This document shows positions 10,276 through 20,400 of a stretch of DNA of 64,000 nt, one piece after another. Position 1 is the stretch's first letter. The number at the start of each line of letters is the position of its first letter. The position numbers and the translations under genes are program-made. A model generated the notes under the pieces. The model made no database searches and was not told the DNA's origin. It worked only from the letters and a program-made list of their open reading frames with translations. The stretch comes from Pontixanthobacter rizhaonensis (GTDB taxonomy: Bacteria > Pseudomonadota > Alphaproteobacteria > Sphingomonadales > Sphingomonadaceae): the NCBI RefSeq assembly GCF_012972675.1, contig NZ_JABCRE010000003.1:806001-870000 (forward strand). Reading direction: 5' to 3'.

Positions 10276-12153
10276 CTAGTGGTGCAGGTAAGTCAGAATC
10301 GGCTTTGCCATCGACGCAGCCCAACCTGCGAACTTAATTCCCTTTCGCCGAAAGAATGCATGCATCGGATCAAGCGAGAACTCGCCGAGTGTCATGGCGA
10401 GATTCTGTGCTGCCCGATCCTCGATCCGCGAAGGGGCATATCGGTAGAGATCGATATCTGAGAGAATTTCCTGCACGATCAACGGTGACGTCAACGGAAG
10501 ATTGGCGATCTTACCCTGCTGCGCAACCAATCTGCGGCCAATCCAAAAACCAATATCATTGAGTTTTTTAGGCATCTCATACCAAAGTGTAGGACGATAC
10601 TCGGCGGTGAAGCCCGGCAGTCCTTTTACTGGTTTCCTCGCAGCCAGCTTTTCCATGTTTGAAAGCAGTCTGGCTTTGATCTTCACATTGGTGTCCACAA
10701 TAGAGAGTGATGGCTCGACACTTTCTTCAAAATGCGTGCCGATGAATCTCTTTTTCGTTGCTACGGTCTGCGGCTTAGCATTTTCATTGCCACAAAAGCT
10801 GGAAGGCAGTTCGCTGCCACGCTCGTTCCTCGCCTGAACAATCTCAAACTCCCTGCAAAGTTTCTTGTAGGCTGCCGTGTGCGCTGTTTCGAGCCACGCA
10901 TTCGCAATGCGTGCTATGGCCTGCCTGCGGCTCACTATCGAAAGTTTATTGTGCGGAGCCCGTTTTGGTAATCTTGCGTGTCGATACTTCATGTTGAAAG
11001 CTTCAGCAGCCGATGCGAGTTGAAATTGGCCAAAATAGGCATGCTCGATCCAATTCAGACCGTAATGTTTTGCGAGATACTCCGTTCTGACGACCACCTT
11101 GCCGCCCCTGACCTTTCTGTCCCGCCGATGATCGGGATGAGCGATCACAGCCTGAGCGACAAATCCTGAACGCGACTGGTCGGAAGAACCAGATAATCTT
11201 GCTAAAGTATCTTCAGGCCCGTTCGAAATCGCATCATTCAATATGCAGAAAGCCTTTTCAGTATGTTTGATGCCAGCCAGAGCATTGCGGCTGCTCATGA
11301 CGCGTTCCTCGGGAACCAGCGCGTAGGTTTGCAACGGGACAAGCGTTGTCAGACCAGCGATGCAATTTTCGAAAATCTTGTAGCCTGAACCGACATAATC
11401 AGAATTGACTGCCGCCAAGTCCTCAACGGCAGACGCTATTGTAAGACGACTTCCGTCCGCACGGAACGACAAGGTAATTTGCGCCGTCACATTCTGGGCA
11501 AGGCGCTGAAATTCTGAAAGCAGCACGAGGAACAGGAACGGAGGCAGATAATCCTTTCCGCCGGTTGTCTCCCAACGCGCAAGGGTTTCTGGTGGCCATT
11601 TCCAATCCAAAAGGTCCGGACAGATCTCCAGCGCTTCCTCAAAACGCTTACTTGCCAGCATTCTTCCGATTTCGGGCTCTTTGATCAGGGCAGCATGCAC
11701 AAAATCGGCCGCATCCCGGTTTGTGTGTCCGAAGAGCGAAAAGATAAGCCAGTCCCGGTCGGCCAGAGGCCTTACTGCTGAATTTCGTCTGGCCACAGTC
11801 GAGTAGAAATCGCCGGGGGCTGTTTTGACAAAATCTTCGTCAGCATAGGTGTCTTGCGCCTCCGGTAGAATTCGGGCCAGCCTCCAGAACCCGTTATACA
11901 GTTCTGCCCTGGTCATTTCCGCATGAACCACCGCCGGCCGGGACGGATCGATCTCGGTGAGGCAGGAACCAGTCAGCAGAAGAGGAGTGCGCCACATTCC
12001 AAAATTTGGCGGATCGGGTGCGGAACGATCGTTCGTAAAGTCCCACCCGACAATGCTGGCGGCGTAGAGACTTTCGGTGCTGGCATCATCGATGCGCTTT
12101 CCCAGCCTTTCGCGTTCACACACGAGTGCGATACGTGCGCCTGGGTCAAGCAT
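10276..12153 (-). CDS. Hypothetical protein, third gene of an unknown island operon
   Basis: The predicted product is about 625 residues, soluble and without recognisable motifs. It has ordinary globular composition (for example 'LADRDWLIFSLFGHTNRDAADFV', 'LGEFSLDPMHAFFRRKGIKF'). The frame is open to 12231, but the start at 12153 gives an 8-base ATGCTTGA overlap with the stop of the preceding gene, the same coupling geometry used between the two genes before it. It is therefore probably translated in a fixed ratio with them. It lies next to the integrase and before a defence cassette, so a role in element maintenance or phage defence is possible but not shown by the sequence. Confidence 0.72.
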   Translation of the reverse strand: MLDPGARIALVCERERLGKRIDDASTESLYAASIVGWDFTNDRSAPDPPNFGMWRTPLLLTGSCLTEIDPSRPAVVHAEMTRAELYNGFWRLARILPEAQDTYADEDFVKTAPGDFYSTVARRNSAVRPLADRDWLIFSLFGHTNRDAADFVHAALIKEPEIGRMLASKRFEEALEICPDLLDWKWPPETLARWETTGGKDYLPPFLFLVLLSEFQRLAQNVTAQITLSFRADGSRLTIASAVEDLAAVNSDYVGSGYKIFENCIAGLTTLVPLQTYALVPEERVMSSRNALAGIKHTEKAFCILNDAISNGPEDTLARLSGSSDQSRSGFVAQAVIAHPDHRRDRKVRGGKVVVRTEYLAKHYGLNWIEHAYFGQFQLASAAEAFNMKYRHARLPKRAPHNKLSIVSRRQAIARIANAWLETAHTAAYKKLCREFEIVQARNERGSELPSSFCGNENAKPQTVATKKRFIGTHFEESVEPSLSIVDTNVKIKARLLSNMEKLAARKPVKGLPGFTAEYRPTLWYEMPKKLNDIGFWIGRRLVAQQGKIANLPLTSPLIVQEILSDIDLYRYAPSRIEDRAAQNLAMTLGEFSLDPMHAFFRRKGIKFAGWAASMAKPILTYLHH

Positions 12154-12454
12154 CAGTTGCTCCGAACGGATCCGGCAGATTCTTGAGATCGGCCCTGAGC
12201 TGTTGTTCAAGGTGCCGTGAATGCAGGTCAATTTCCGAACACCACACCATATGCTCGTCCAGCATATCGCTATAGTCGTCCAAATCCTTGAGGATTTGCT
12301 CTCGTTCGCCGCGTGACCATGATCCCTCCGCGCTGCTTCTTGCGATAAGTGACGCCCGATATTCGCTTATGTCCTCTTCAAGCGCTTCAATGCTCGGATA
12401 GCGGCAACGCTTATGTCTCAGTTGGACCAGCCTTTCAGTATTCGGATCATCCAT
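12146..12454 (-). CDS. Small helical hypothetical protein, second gene of operon
   Basis: The product is about 102 residues and strongly helical and charged (for example EALEEDISEYRASLIARSS, EREQILKDLDDYSDMLDEH), consistent with a coiled-coil or adaptor protein. The start at 12454 overlaps the previous gene's stop in ATGGATGA, and its own stop overlaps the next gene's start, so all three appear translationally coupled. A longer start at 12499 would extend further into the first gene and is less likely. No family is recognised. Confidence 0.65.
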   Translation of the reverse strand: MDDPNTERLVQLRHKRCRYPSIEALEEDISEYRASLIARSSAEGSWSRGEREQILKDLDDYSDMLDEHMVWCSEIDLHSRHLEQQLRADLKNLPDPFGATDA

Positions 12455-13172
12455 CAGGATTCTCCGAACTTGACGAGCTTTTAGGTTGTGCTGCCTCATC
12501 GCGAACAGGCTTGCTGGCTGGCTGGTTGGTTGGCGGCGCTGTCACCGGTTGTGAATCGGTCTCGGCCGCTAGCGCAGCGCGAAAGCGAAGGTTGGCATCG
12601 TGGTTGTCGAGCCAGTCATGTGCTTCGCCGCACTTCAGGTTGAGAGGCTGCTGGATGCCGAGGTGTTCTGCAGTTCTCCAGATCAGGAAATACTGGTTCT
12701 TGGTGGCAGGCTTATCACGCCAGCTTGTCTTGTCAGGGTTTTCGGCCTGCCATTTCTTGAATCCTTCGACCTCTGCTTCATATTCGCGGCGAGCGCGATC
12801 CCAGTGCTGGTGTTTTCCCAGCTCAGTCCAATCTGTGTAGTTGGCCCGCACAGCGTCATATTCGACGCTCAGTATTGAAGCCTCTGCTTTCGCATTGGCG
12901 AATGGTGTCACCGCCTCCACATAATCACTGAGTGACAAGTTACGGAGGTGGAACAGCGCTTCGGCGTGTTCACCGGTGAATCCAATACGTCTGGCTTCTG
13001 CGGTCAGGGCCATTGCATGCCATTTGTCGGACTTGGTCGTAGCGAATAGTCTGCTTTTAACGGCACGCAGTTTCCGCTTTTTTTCGGCCGCTTGATCCTG
13101 GATTTTCTGCAGCTTTGCTTCTTCCCTGCGCAGTTCCTGCTCCAGCGCGGCGGTCGCTTTATCGTAATACAT
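12447..13172 (-). CDS. Coiled-coil hypothetical protein, first gene of operon
   Basis: The product is 241 residues. The first 45 residues form a Lys/Glu-rich coiled coil (ALEQELRREEAKLQKIQDQ), followed by a mixed helical region with several Trp (WHAMALTAEARRIGF; HWDRARREYEAEVEGFKKW) and a low-complexity Pro/Ser/Gln tail. There is no signal peptide or enzyme motif. It opens the coupled three-gene operon that runs toward the integrase. The start at 13172 is the first Met in frame after a non-coding stretch. Function unknown. Confidence 0.68.
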   Translation of the reverse strand: MYYDKATAALEQELRREEAKLQKIQDQAAEKKRKLRAVKSRLFATTKSDKWHAMALTAEARRIGFTGEHAEALFHLRNLSLSDYVEAVTPFANAKAEASILSVEYDAVRANYTDWTELGKHQHWDRARREYEAEVEGFKKWQAENPDKTSWRDKPATKNQYFLIWRTAEHLGIQQPLNLKCGEAHDWLDNHDANLRFRAALAAETDSQPVTAPPTNQPASKPVRDEAAQPKSSSSSENPDG

Positions 13173-13794
13173 TTAAAATGCTCCTTGTCCGGATGTTCGA
13201 ACAGGCACGATAGGCTGAGTGATCGCGTCTAAAGCTGCAACTAAGTCGCGAAGTCAGGGCTGCGACTGGATTGCCGTGTGCAACGTCATAATCGGCAGAG
13301 ATGCCCACTACGGATATTGGCGGTTGGGAATTACGCAGAAAAATGGTCACAGGTCGTCCTTTTCACCCCCGTCCAAAAACGGGGTCTAATGGTGAAAAGC
13401 GACCTGTTGGACAGTCACTTAAGGGGAATTTTCAACCCACGGACGACGCCTCCGACTATTCGTCGACGGCAACAAGACGCCTGTCTGCAGCGTCAGGTTA
13501 TGGCTTACCAGCTTCTTGCCATCCCGGCGTATCAGCAAAGACCATCACATGGTCCAGACTTGCATCACGACTCGCCAATCAAGGCTTCAGGGACGGTTGA
13601 GATATACCGATGCTTGATGATTTGGCAAGAACATAATGCCAACATTCATCCAGTATGGATTCAAGTTGATACAAATGGAGGCCAGAAGTGGGCCGATAGC
13701 GGAACGGCAGCTAACGAGAAAACCCAGTGCTCTTGGCAGACGAAGGGTGCCGCTCATCCCTTCCGCGGCGCAGCGCCCTGCCAATCTAGTCCTA
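13173..13794. other. Non-coding stretch with a long hairpin
   Basis: About 620 bases separate the start of the unknown operon from the end of the WYL regulator. A 189-codon plus-strand frame (13278-13847) crosses the palindrome and runs into the regulator. Its composition (many His, Gln, Pro, Arg) does not look like a protein, so I do not call it. The recognisable feature is the imperfect palindrome at 13352-13404. The promoter of the leftward operon should lie just above 13172, but I see no clear consensus. Confidence 0.5.
13352..13404. repeat. 53-bp imperfect palindrome / hairpin
   Basis: GGTCGTCCTTTTCAC at the left pairs with GTGAAAAGCGACC at the right (one 2-base bulge). Inside it, CCCCGT pairs with ACGGGG around a short A-rich loop. 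The result is a nearly continuous stem of about 19 base pairs. There is no T-run, so it is not a typical terminator. It could be a replication or transfer nick site, a regulatory site, or a mobile-element remnant. Confidence 0.6.
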
Positions 13795-14676
13795 CTAGAC
13801 CAGGAATTCAGCCTTCTCCAAGGCCGCCTCGGTCTCAACCCGATTGACGACGACAATGTGCTGGCTGCGCGCGGGCTGCTTCGCTGCATCACCCAGCAGG
13901 CCCAGTCGCTTCAATACATAGAACAGCATGGCGTAGCGCACAGTGAGAATGGCCGAGCCGCCCTCCATCCCGAAATCCTTGGCGACGACCGCCTTCTGGC
14001 TTGCGGTCAAGTCAGGATGCGGGCCGATCTCGACCCCGAACCGCTCCTGCCACAGCGCGTCCTCCAGCGCGTCCGCGCCTCCGTCGCCCATCTCCCCGAC
14101 GTCAAGAATGCGCGGCAGGAGAAAGTCCTTGAACTTGTCGGTGACGTGGCAATAGGCGCGCACGTGCCAGCGAAAGCCGTCATAGCCGAAGGCATGCGGT
14201 TTGATCCGTCGCCATATCGGGTCGGGGCGATCGTTGCTCATCGACTGATAGTGAACATCGATCGAACGGTGGTCTCGCACCGCACCCAGCACCGTCCTCA
14301 GCACTTTCGCATCAATATCTCTATGTGGCGTCAGCGCGATGTCGGTGTCGGGAACCTCGCAGATCCATGAGTCCGAGATATCGATCAGGCCCTCGGCCAC
14401 CGAGCGTAGAGGGGACAGATAACCGGAGGGGTCGAGCTTCATAAAATGGGGTTCAAACTGCGCGCCGGCGACGTAGCGCTTGGCACTCTTGTCGTAGATC
14501 GCGTTGTGGGGCGCACGCTCCTGATAGAGCGTCAAATCCTTCGAGGCCTGCGGCACCGACACGTCGAACATGTCGATGATGTCCGAGCGATTGACCCCGC
14601 CCTCCCAGAACAGGCGGAACTCGATAAACTCGAGTCGACGCTCCACGCTCCACTTCAAGGTGGCCAGGCCATCCAT
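13795..14676 (-). CDS. WYL-domain transcriptional regulator (BrxR/CapW-like)
   Basis: The product is 293 residues. The N-terminal winged helix-turn-helix (residues 12-70; RRLEFIEFRLFWEGGVNRSD, then VSVPQASKDLTLYQ) closely follows the BrxR/CapW type of defence-island repressor. A WYL ligand-sensing domain follows (about 137-192), with 'FGYDGFRWHVRAYC' in place of the usual W-Y-L stretch and 'FLLPRI' after it, and then a C-terminal dimerisation/WCX-like part. Regulators of this family bind inverted repeats and silence adjacent BREX, CBASS and other defence genes until relieved. It is divergent from the six-gene cassette, with palindromic sites in the 133-base gap. It probably represses both itself and the cassette. 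Confidence 0.87.
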   Translation of the reverse strand: MDGLATLKWSVERRLEFIEFRLFWEGGVNRSDIIDMFDVSVPQASKDLTLYQERAPHNAIYDKSAKRYVAGAQFEPHFMKLDPSGYLSPLRSVAEGLIDISDSWICEVPDTDIALTPHRDIDAKVLRTVLGAVRDHRSIDVHYQSMSNDRPDPIWRRIKPHAFGYDGFRWHVRAYCHVTDKFKDFLLPRILDVGEMGDGGADALEDALWQERFGVEIGPHPDLTASQKAVVAKDFGMEGGSAILTVRYAMLFYVLKRLGLLGDAAKQPARSQHIVVVNRVETEAALEKAEFLV

Positions 14677-14697
14677 CCGAAATCGTCCTCCGACTAA

Positions 14698-14747
14698 TGC
14701 AGATAAAAACTATATGGACATATCTGCACGACGCATTTAGTTTTTAT
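14698..14747. promoter_or_regulatory. Palindromic operator between regulator and defence cassette
   Basis: Two overlapping perfect inverted repeats lie in the divergent gap. TGCAGATA (14698-14705) pairs with TATCTGCA (14721-14728), and ATAAAAACTA (14703-14712) pairs with TAGTTTTTAT (14738-14747). The segment is AT-rich in a very GC-rich neighbourhood. Dimeric BrxR-type WYL regulators bind such repeats, so this is the likely binding site for the adjacent regulator and overlaps the promoters. Confidence 0.7.
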
Positions 14748-14809
14748 TCCCACCACGGAGTCGCGTCAAGCGGAACCGTGCCGGGCAACAGGGCGGAGAG
14801 ACGAGGACG

Positions 14810-17473
14810 ATGACCAGAATGACCGACCGGCGGACCATCGTCGCCCACGGGCGCATGGCGATGCGTGAGCTTCGCCTCGACGCCGCACGCCACCGCCGGC
14901 ACGGCCTGCAGATTATGTCGTTCGAGCAGCTAGCGGTCCGCCTCGCCGGCGGCTTTGCGAGACCGATCGACGACGAAGGCCTGCGCACCGCGATCCAGGC
15001 CGTCCTGCCGGACACCTCGCTCGGCGAACTTGAAGGCATCAAGCTCCTGCCCGGCATGGTCGACGCCTCGGCCGACACCCTGCGCAAGGCCTGGCGCGCC
15101 GGCATCGACCTCAACTCCCGCGTCCACGAGCATCCGCGTCTCGACTCAATTGCGCGACTCGAAGCGGCGGTGCTTGCGCAACTACCACCGGGCATGATGC
15201 GGCCCTGCGACCTGGTCACGACCGCTTGTCAGCGTCTCGCTCACGCCAAGGCCGTTCTCGGACCGGTCGAGATCGTCAGCCTCACTGAGCTGTCGCCGTG
15301 CTGGCGCCCGCTGCTTGCGGCGCTGACCGGCTGCACCCAAGTGATCTGGACGGCGGGCCCTCGGCCCACGCCGCCCTGGCTCGAGGCGACCGGTGTCACC
15401 ATCGCACGCGAAGCGCTGCAGGCCCCGGCGATTCGGGCGGAAAGCGCCGCCACGGCGTATCATGAGGCTATCGAGGCGATTCGCTGGGCGCGCTCGCTCT
15501 TGGCTTCCGGCGAGGCCGAGCCGGCGGACATCGCCATCGCCGCCGCCTCAACGGCGGAATATGATGACCATTTCCTGTCGCTTCGCGCCGACGCGAACCT
15601 CGACCTTCACTTCATCCACGGGATCAAGGTCACCACCACTCGCGAGGGTCAGGCGGCCGCCGCGCTCGCCGACATCCTCGTTCGCGGCTTGTCGCAGACC
15701 CGGGTGCGCCGTCTTGCGGCGCTGTGCGGGTCCGAGGCCGGTCCGCTCCAGACGCTGCCCGCGGGCTGGCTGCGCATTTTGCCGACCGACGCGCCGCTTG
15801 CCTCGGTCTCGGCCTGGACGCGTCTGCTTGGGCGCCTGACCGCTGCGGACTGGCCTGACAAGCAAGACCACACCCCCATCTTGCGCGGCATCGTTGAGCT
15901 CCTGGGCAAGGGCCACAGCGCCGCCGAGGAGATCGGCGCGGCGCTGCTCAGCGGCCGAGCCCTGGCAATCTGGCGCAAGGCGCTGCTGGCGGGGCCGACC
16001 GGATCACTCGACACAACGCTGGAGAATCTCAAGCAGGACGACGGCTTCGAGGCATGCGTCTCGGTCGTCTGGATGCCCGCCAGCGCCTTGGCGGCCTCGC
16101 CGCGCCGGTTCGTTCGCTTGATCGGGCTAAATTCGTCGCGATGGCCGCGGAGCATCTCCGAAGACCGCCTGATCTCCGACCATGTCATTCCCACCGCCGA
16201 ACTCGATCCCCTGCCGGTCGCGGCGGCCGATCGCCAGGACTTCGAGACAATCCTCGCCACGACCGAACGCCAAGTGGTGCTGTCGCGCGCGCGCCGCGAC
16301 AGTGAAGGGCGGCTGCTCGGCCGCAGCTCGCTGCTCGGCGCTTATGGCGAGGAGACCTACGTCCGCCGCAACGCGGTCCCGGCTCATGCCTTCAGCGAGA
16401 CCGATCGGTTGATGGCGCGCCCGCAGGAGTTTGCCGACGCGCCCCAGGCGGTCGCCGCCACGGCCTGCTGGCGCAACTGGCACCGAAAGGAGATCACGCC
16501 GCACGATGGCCTGGTGCGCGCCGAACACCCGCTCTTGCTGGCCATCCTCGACCGCACCCAGTCGGCAAGCTCGCTCCGCCTCCTCCTGCGTAGCCCGCTC
16601 GGCTTCGTCTGGCGCTACGCGATGCGGCTGCGTATGCCCGAGAGAGGCGCCGATCCTCTAGTTCTCGACGCCCTGGGCATGGGCGACCTCGTCCACATGA
16701 CGCTCGATCTGGCGCTCCAGAAGTTGGAGGCCGACGGCGGTCTGGCCAACGCCGACGAGGCGCAGATCGAAGCCACCGTGCAGGAGGCCACGCGCGAGAT
16801 CGCCGGGGTCTGGGAGAGCGAACGCGCTGTGCCGCCGGAGGTGATCTGGCGCCGGACGCTCGACGACGCCCGCATCCTGACGAGCCGCGCGCTCACCTTT
16901 GGCGACGAGCGGCTGCCGGACGCCCGTTCCTATGGAGAAGTGGCCTTTGGCGGCTTGGAGCCCAAGCCGGAAGTCGACAGCCCCTGGGATTCCAAGATCC
17001 CGGTCGAAATCCCCGACGCGGACTTCCGGATCAACGGCTACATCGACCGTCTCGACCTGTCGGGCGACGGCAAGCGCGCCCTGGTTCGGGACTACAAGAC
17101 CGGGCGCCCGCCTAGGGAGGACATCAGCCTCGACGGCGGCCGCGAGTTGCAGCGCTGCCTCTACGCCTTCGCCGTCAAGGCGCTGCTCGGATCCGAGGTC
17201 TCGATCAGCGCCTCTCTGCTCTTCCCGCGCGAGCAGGTCGATCTCCAGCTCGCCGATCCGGAAGCCACCTTAGTCGAGATCACCGGCTATCTGCAGGCGG
17301 CGCGCGCCTACCTGACCGCCGGGCACGCCCTCATCGGGCCCGACACCGGCGGAACCTATGACGACCTTGCCTTCGCCCTGCCGGCGAACGCAGGCGCCAC
17401 CTACTGCAAACGCAAGCTGCCCGCCGCGACCGATATGTTTGGCGACGCCGCGCAAGTCTGGGAGGCCCAGTGA
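14810..17473 (+). CDS. AddB-like PD-(D/E)XK nuclease protein of the defence-like cassette
   Basis: The product is 887 residues. The overall layout resembles AddB/RexB-type nuclease subunits: an N-terminal region of inactive-helicase character and a C-terminal RecB-type nuclease with INGYIDRLDL, RALVRDYKTG (near residue 760) and ELQRCLYAFA. The cysteine that usually begins the nuclease module's iron-sulfur set appears absent (LLRSPLGFVWRY instead of a C-P-x-x-F form), so an Fe-S cluster is doubtful. Start ATG at 14810 is preceded by a purine-rich GAGACGAGGA. It is the first gene of the cassette, and its stop overlaps the start of the helicase-nuclease gene. It probably works with that gene as a DNA-degrading complex. 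A house-keeping AddAB is less likely given the context. Confidence 0.78.
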   Translation: MTRMTDRRTIVAHGRMAMRELRLDAARHRRHGLQIMSFEQLAVRLAGGFARPIDDEGLRTAIQAVLPDTSLGELEGIKLLPGMVDASADTLRKAWRAGIDLNSRVHEHPRLDSIARLEAAVLAQLPPGMMRPCDLVTTACQRLAHAKAVLGPVEIVSLTELSPCWRPLLAALTGCTQVIWTAGPRPTPPWLEATGVTIAREALQAPAIRAESAATAYHEAIEAIRWARSLLASGEAEPADIAIAAASTAEYDDHFLSLRADANLDLHFIHGIKVTTTREGQAAAALADILVRGLSQTRVRRLAALCGSEAGPLQTLPAGWLRILPTDAPLASVSAWTRLLGRLTAADWPDKQDHTPILRGIVELLGKGHSAAEEIGAALLSGRALAIWRKALLAGPTGSLDTTLENLKQDDGFEACVSVVWMPASALAASPRRFVRLIGLNSSRWPRSISEDRLISDHVIPTAELDPLPVAAADRQDFETILATTERQVVLSRARRDSEGRLLGRSSLLGAYGEETYVRRNAVPAHAFSETDRLMARPQEFADAPQAVAATACWRNWHRKEITPHDGLVRAEHPLLLAILDRTQSASSLRLLLRSPLGFVWRYAMRLRMPERGADPLVLDALGMGDLVHMTLDLALQKLEADGGLANADEAQIEATVQEATREIAGVWESERAVPPEVIWRRTLDDARILTSRALTFGDERLPDARSYGEVAFGGLEPKPEVDSPWDSKIPVEIPDADFRINGYIDRLDLSGDGKRALVRDYKTGRPPREDISLDGGRELQRCLYAFAVKALLGSEVSISASLLFPREQVDLQLADPEATLVEITGYLQAARAYLTAGHALIGPDTGGTYDDLAFALPANAGATYCKRKLPAATDMFGDAAQVWEAQ

Positions 17474-20400
17474 TGACCGCCGCAACTAAAGCCCTGCGTG
17501 ACGACAGTGCCCGCCGCGCTGCGATCAGCGTCCATGACCGGTCCATCTTGGTGGAGGCCGGCGCGGGTTCGGGCAAGACGGCCGTCATGGCCGGCCGCAT
17601 CGCCGCCTTGCTGGCCGAAGCGGTCGCGCCCAGATCCATCGCGGCGGTCACTTTCACCGAGCTGGCCGCGAGCGAACTTTTGATCCGCGTCCGCGACTTC
17701 GTCGCCGACCTCGTGGCTGGGACCATCCCGACCGAACTGCGGATCGCCTTCCCGGACGGTCTGTCGGAAATCCACAAGGCCAACCTCGCTGTGGCCTCCG
17801 CGACGATCGACGAGATCACCTGCTCTACGATCCACGGCTTCTGCCAGCGCCTGATCAAGCCCTATCCGGTCGAGGCCGACATCGATCCGGGCGCCGGCGT
17901 AATGGACCGCAACCAGGCCGACCTCGCCTTCATCGAGATCGTTGACGCTTGGCTGCGCGAGCAGCTTTCCGGCGGCCAGGGCGGCATCATCGCCGAAATG
18001 GTGTTGCAAAGCCCCGACGAGACCGTCGGGCTGATCCATAAGATTGTCGACAACCTGCGCAAGCGTCGCACCGTGTCGGCGCCGCCCGTGACGCCGCTCG
18101 CACCGCATCTGCACGCCTTCCATGACGCGACCGAGGCCTTCTCGGACTTCATCCAGACCGCGCCCGCGGTCGAGAACGAAACCGCGATGTTCGCCGAGCG
18201 GTTCTCCGAGATGGCCCAGGCGATGGAGGATGCCTCAGTCGCCGAAACGCCGTCCGGGCTCATCCAGCTGCTGGTGACACCGCCGCACACCGATCTCTGC
18301 ACCAAGAGCGGCTCGTTTCTGGCCTTCAAGAAGAAGGGCAAATGGATGGAGGCCGCCAAACGCGAGGGCCTGGCCAAGGCCGACGGCGAGCGCCTCTACG
18401 CGGCGGCCGAGGGCCACTATGCGGCGTGCTGTCAGGTGTGGCGGGTCTTGCTCCAGAATGTCGCCAGCCGCGTGCTGGCCGATCTAATCGCGCAGGTGCA
18501 GCCGGTGCTCGAGCGCTTCCGGGACTACAAGCGTTCGGCCGCCTTGCTCGAATTCGACGACCTGATCTTCGCCGCGCGCGATCTACTGCGTGATCATGAC
18601 GAGGTCCGCCGGATGCTGGGCGCGCGCTTCACGCGAGTTCTCGTTGACGAATTCCAGGACACAGACCCGCTGCAGATCGAGATTTTCTGGCGGCTGTGCG
18701 GCGAGCCACCCTCCGAGCGCGCGACCGCCGATTGGAGCGAGTTCCAGATCCGTCCCGGCGCACTGTTCTTGGTCGGCGACCCGAAGCAGGCGATCTACCG
18801 CTTCCGAGGCGCCGACGTCAGCGCCTATGTCCGGGCGCGCGACGCCTTCATCGCCCAGGACGCCGAGAGCGTCCTGTCCATCTCAACCAATTTCCGTTCC
18901 TGCGCGCCGATCCTCACCTATGTGAACGAGCGCTTCGAGACGCTGCTTTCGAGGGACGGCCAGCCGGGCTTCACCGCGCTCGATCCGTTCCATGCCGACC
19001 GAGGTGAGACCCCTTGCGTGGCCGCGCTGGACGTCGCCGCCGCCGACGAGAACGGCAAGGCGAGCGCCGAGCAGCAACGCGACGCCGAAGCCGAAGCCGT
19101 CGCGGAGCTGTGCTCCCGCCTGATCGGCAGCGAGATGATCCGCGATCGTCGCTCCGGCGTCAGCCGGGTCTGCCGGCCGGGCGACATCGCCCTGCTCGCG
19201 CCGACCGGAAGCGACCTGTGGCGCTACGAAGAGGCCTTGGAGCGGCACGGCATCCCGGTCGCCACCCAGGCTGGCAAGGGCCTGTTCCGCCGGCAGGAGG
19301 TTCAGGATCTCATCGCGCTGACCCGCGTCCTCGCCGATCGACGCGATACGCTCGCCTTAGGCGCGCTCTTGCGCGGCCCGCTGGTCGGCCTGACCGAGGA
19401 AGAGCTGCTCGACATCATCTGGGCGCTGCCCCGGTCCGAGGAAGATCCCGACGCCCTGCCGCGTCTCAACCTCGGCGTGGAGGCCAGTGAGATCGCCCAC
19501 CCGCTGGCGCGTTCGGTGATCGAAAGGCTGCAAGCCCTCATTCGCCGGACCAACAGCACCACGCCGCACGACCTGCTGTCGCAAGCGGTCGACGTGATGC
19601 GGGTGCGGCCGATCCTGCTCGCCCGCCACCGCGGCCAGGCCGAGCGGGCGCTCGCCAATGTCGATCTCTATCTCAGCCTGGCCTCCGCTTTCGCGGTTCG
19701 CGGGCTGCGCGCCTTCGCCGAGACGATGACCGCGGCGTGGACCGATGAAGCCCGCGCCATCGAGGGGCGGCCGGACGCGCAGGAAGAAGCCGTCGCGCTC
19801 TACACCATGCACGCGGCCAAGGGGCTCGAGTGGCCGATCGTCGTGCCGGTCAACACGATGACCGGCATCATGTCGGCCGAAAACGCAGTGACCGATCGCG
19901 ACAGCGATACGTTCTACTGCCCGGTCTTCGGCGTGAAGCCGGCCGGTTATGACGAAGTGCGCGACGCGGAAACGGCCGAGCTCGATCGCGAGCGCGTCCG
20001 GCTCTGGTATGTTGCCGCCACCCGGGCGCGCGAGCTGCTGGTCCTGCCCCGCCTCGACGCCATGTCCTCTAAGTCGGCCTGGATCTCGCTGCTCGACCTG
20101 TCGCTCGCCGACCTTCCGGCGCTCGATGTGGCTCATCTCCCGCTGGGGAGGGTCGCAGCGGCGGCCGGCGGAGACAACCAGCAGACCCGCGAGAGCTTCG
20201 CGGCGGAAGCCGCCGCCATCGCCGAGCGCCAACGACGCCTGATCTGGCTGGCGCCTAGCCGTGACGAAAGCGGCGGCGGCCCGGTGCTAACCTTGGCGGC
20301 GGGGGATATCTGGCCGGCGCGCGACGAGCGCCAGCCCGACGACGAGGCCCGCCGCCCCAGCGTCCAGGGCGGGCGCGAGCGCGGCCTGATCCTGCACAAG

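Noticed and set aside
13278-13847. A 189-codon plus-strand ORF before the WYL regulator
   Set aside because: It spans a long palindrome and overlaps the regulator's 3' end, with random-looking composition and no ribosome-binding site.
19357-20232. A 291-codon minus-strand ORF inside the AddA-like gene
   Set aside because: High-GC coding DNA gives long antisense frames; its His/Arg/Gly-rich composition has no protein features.
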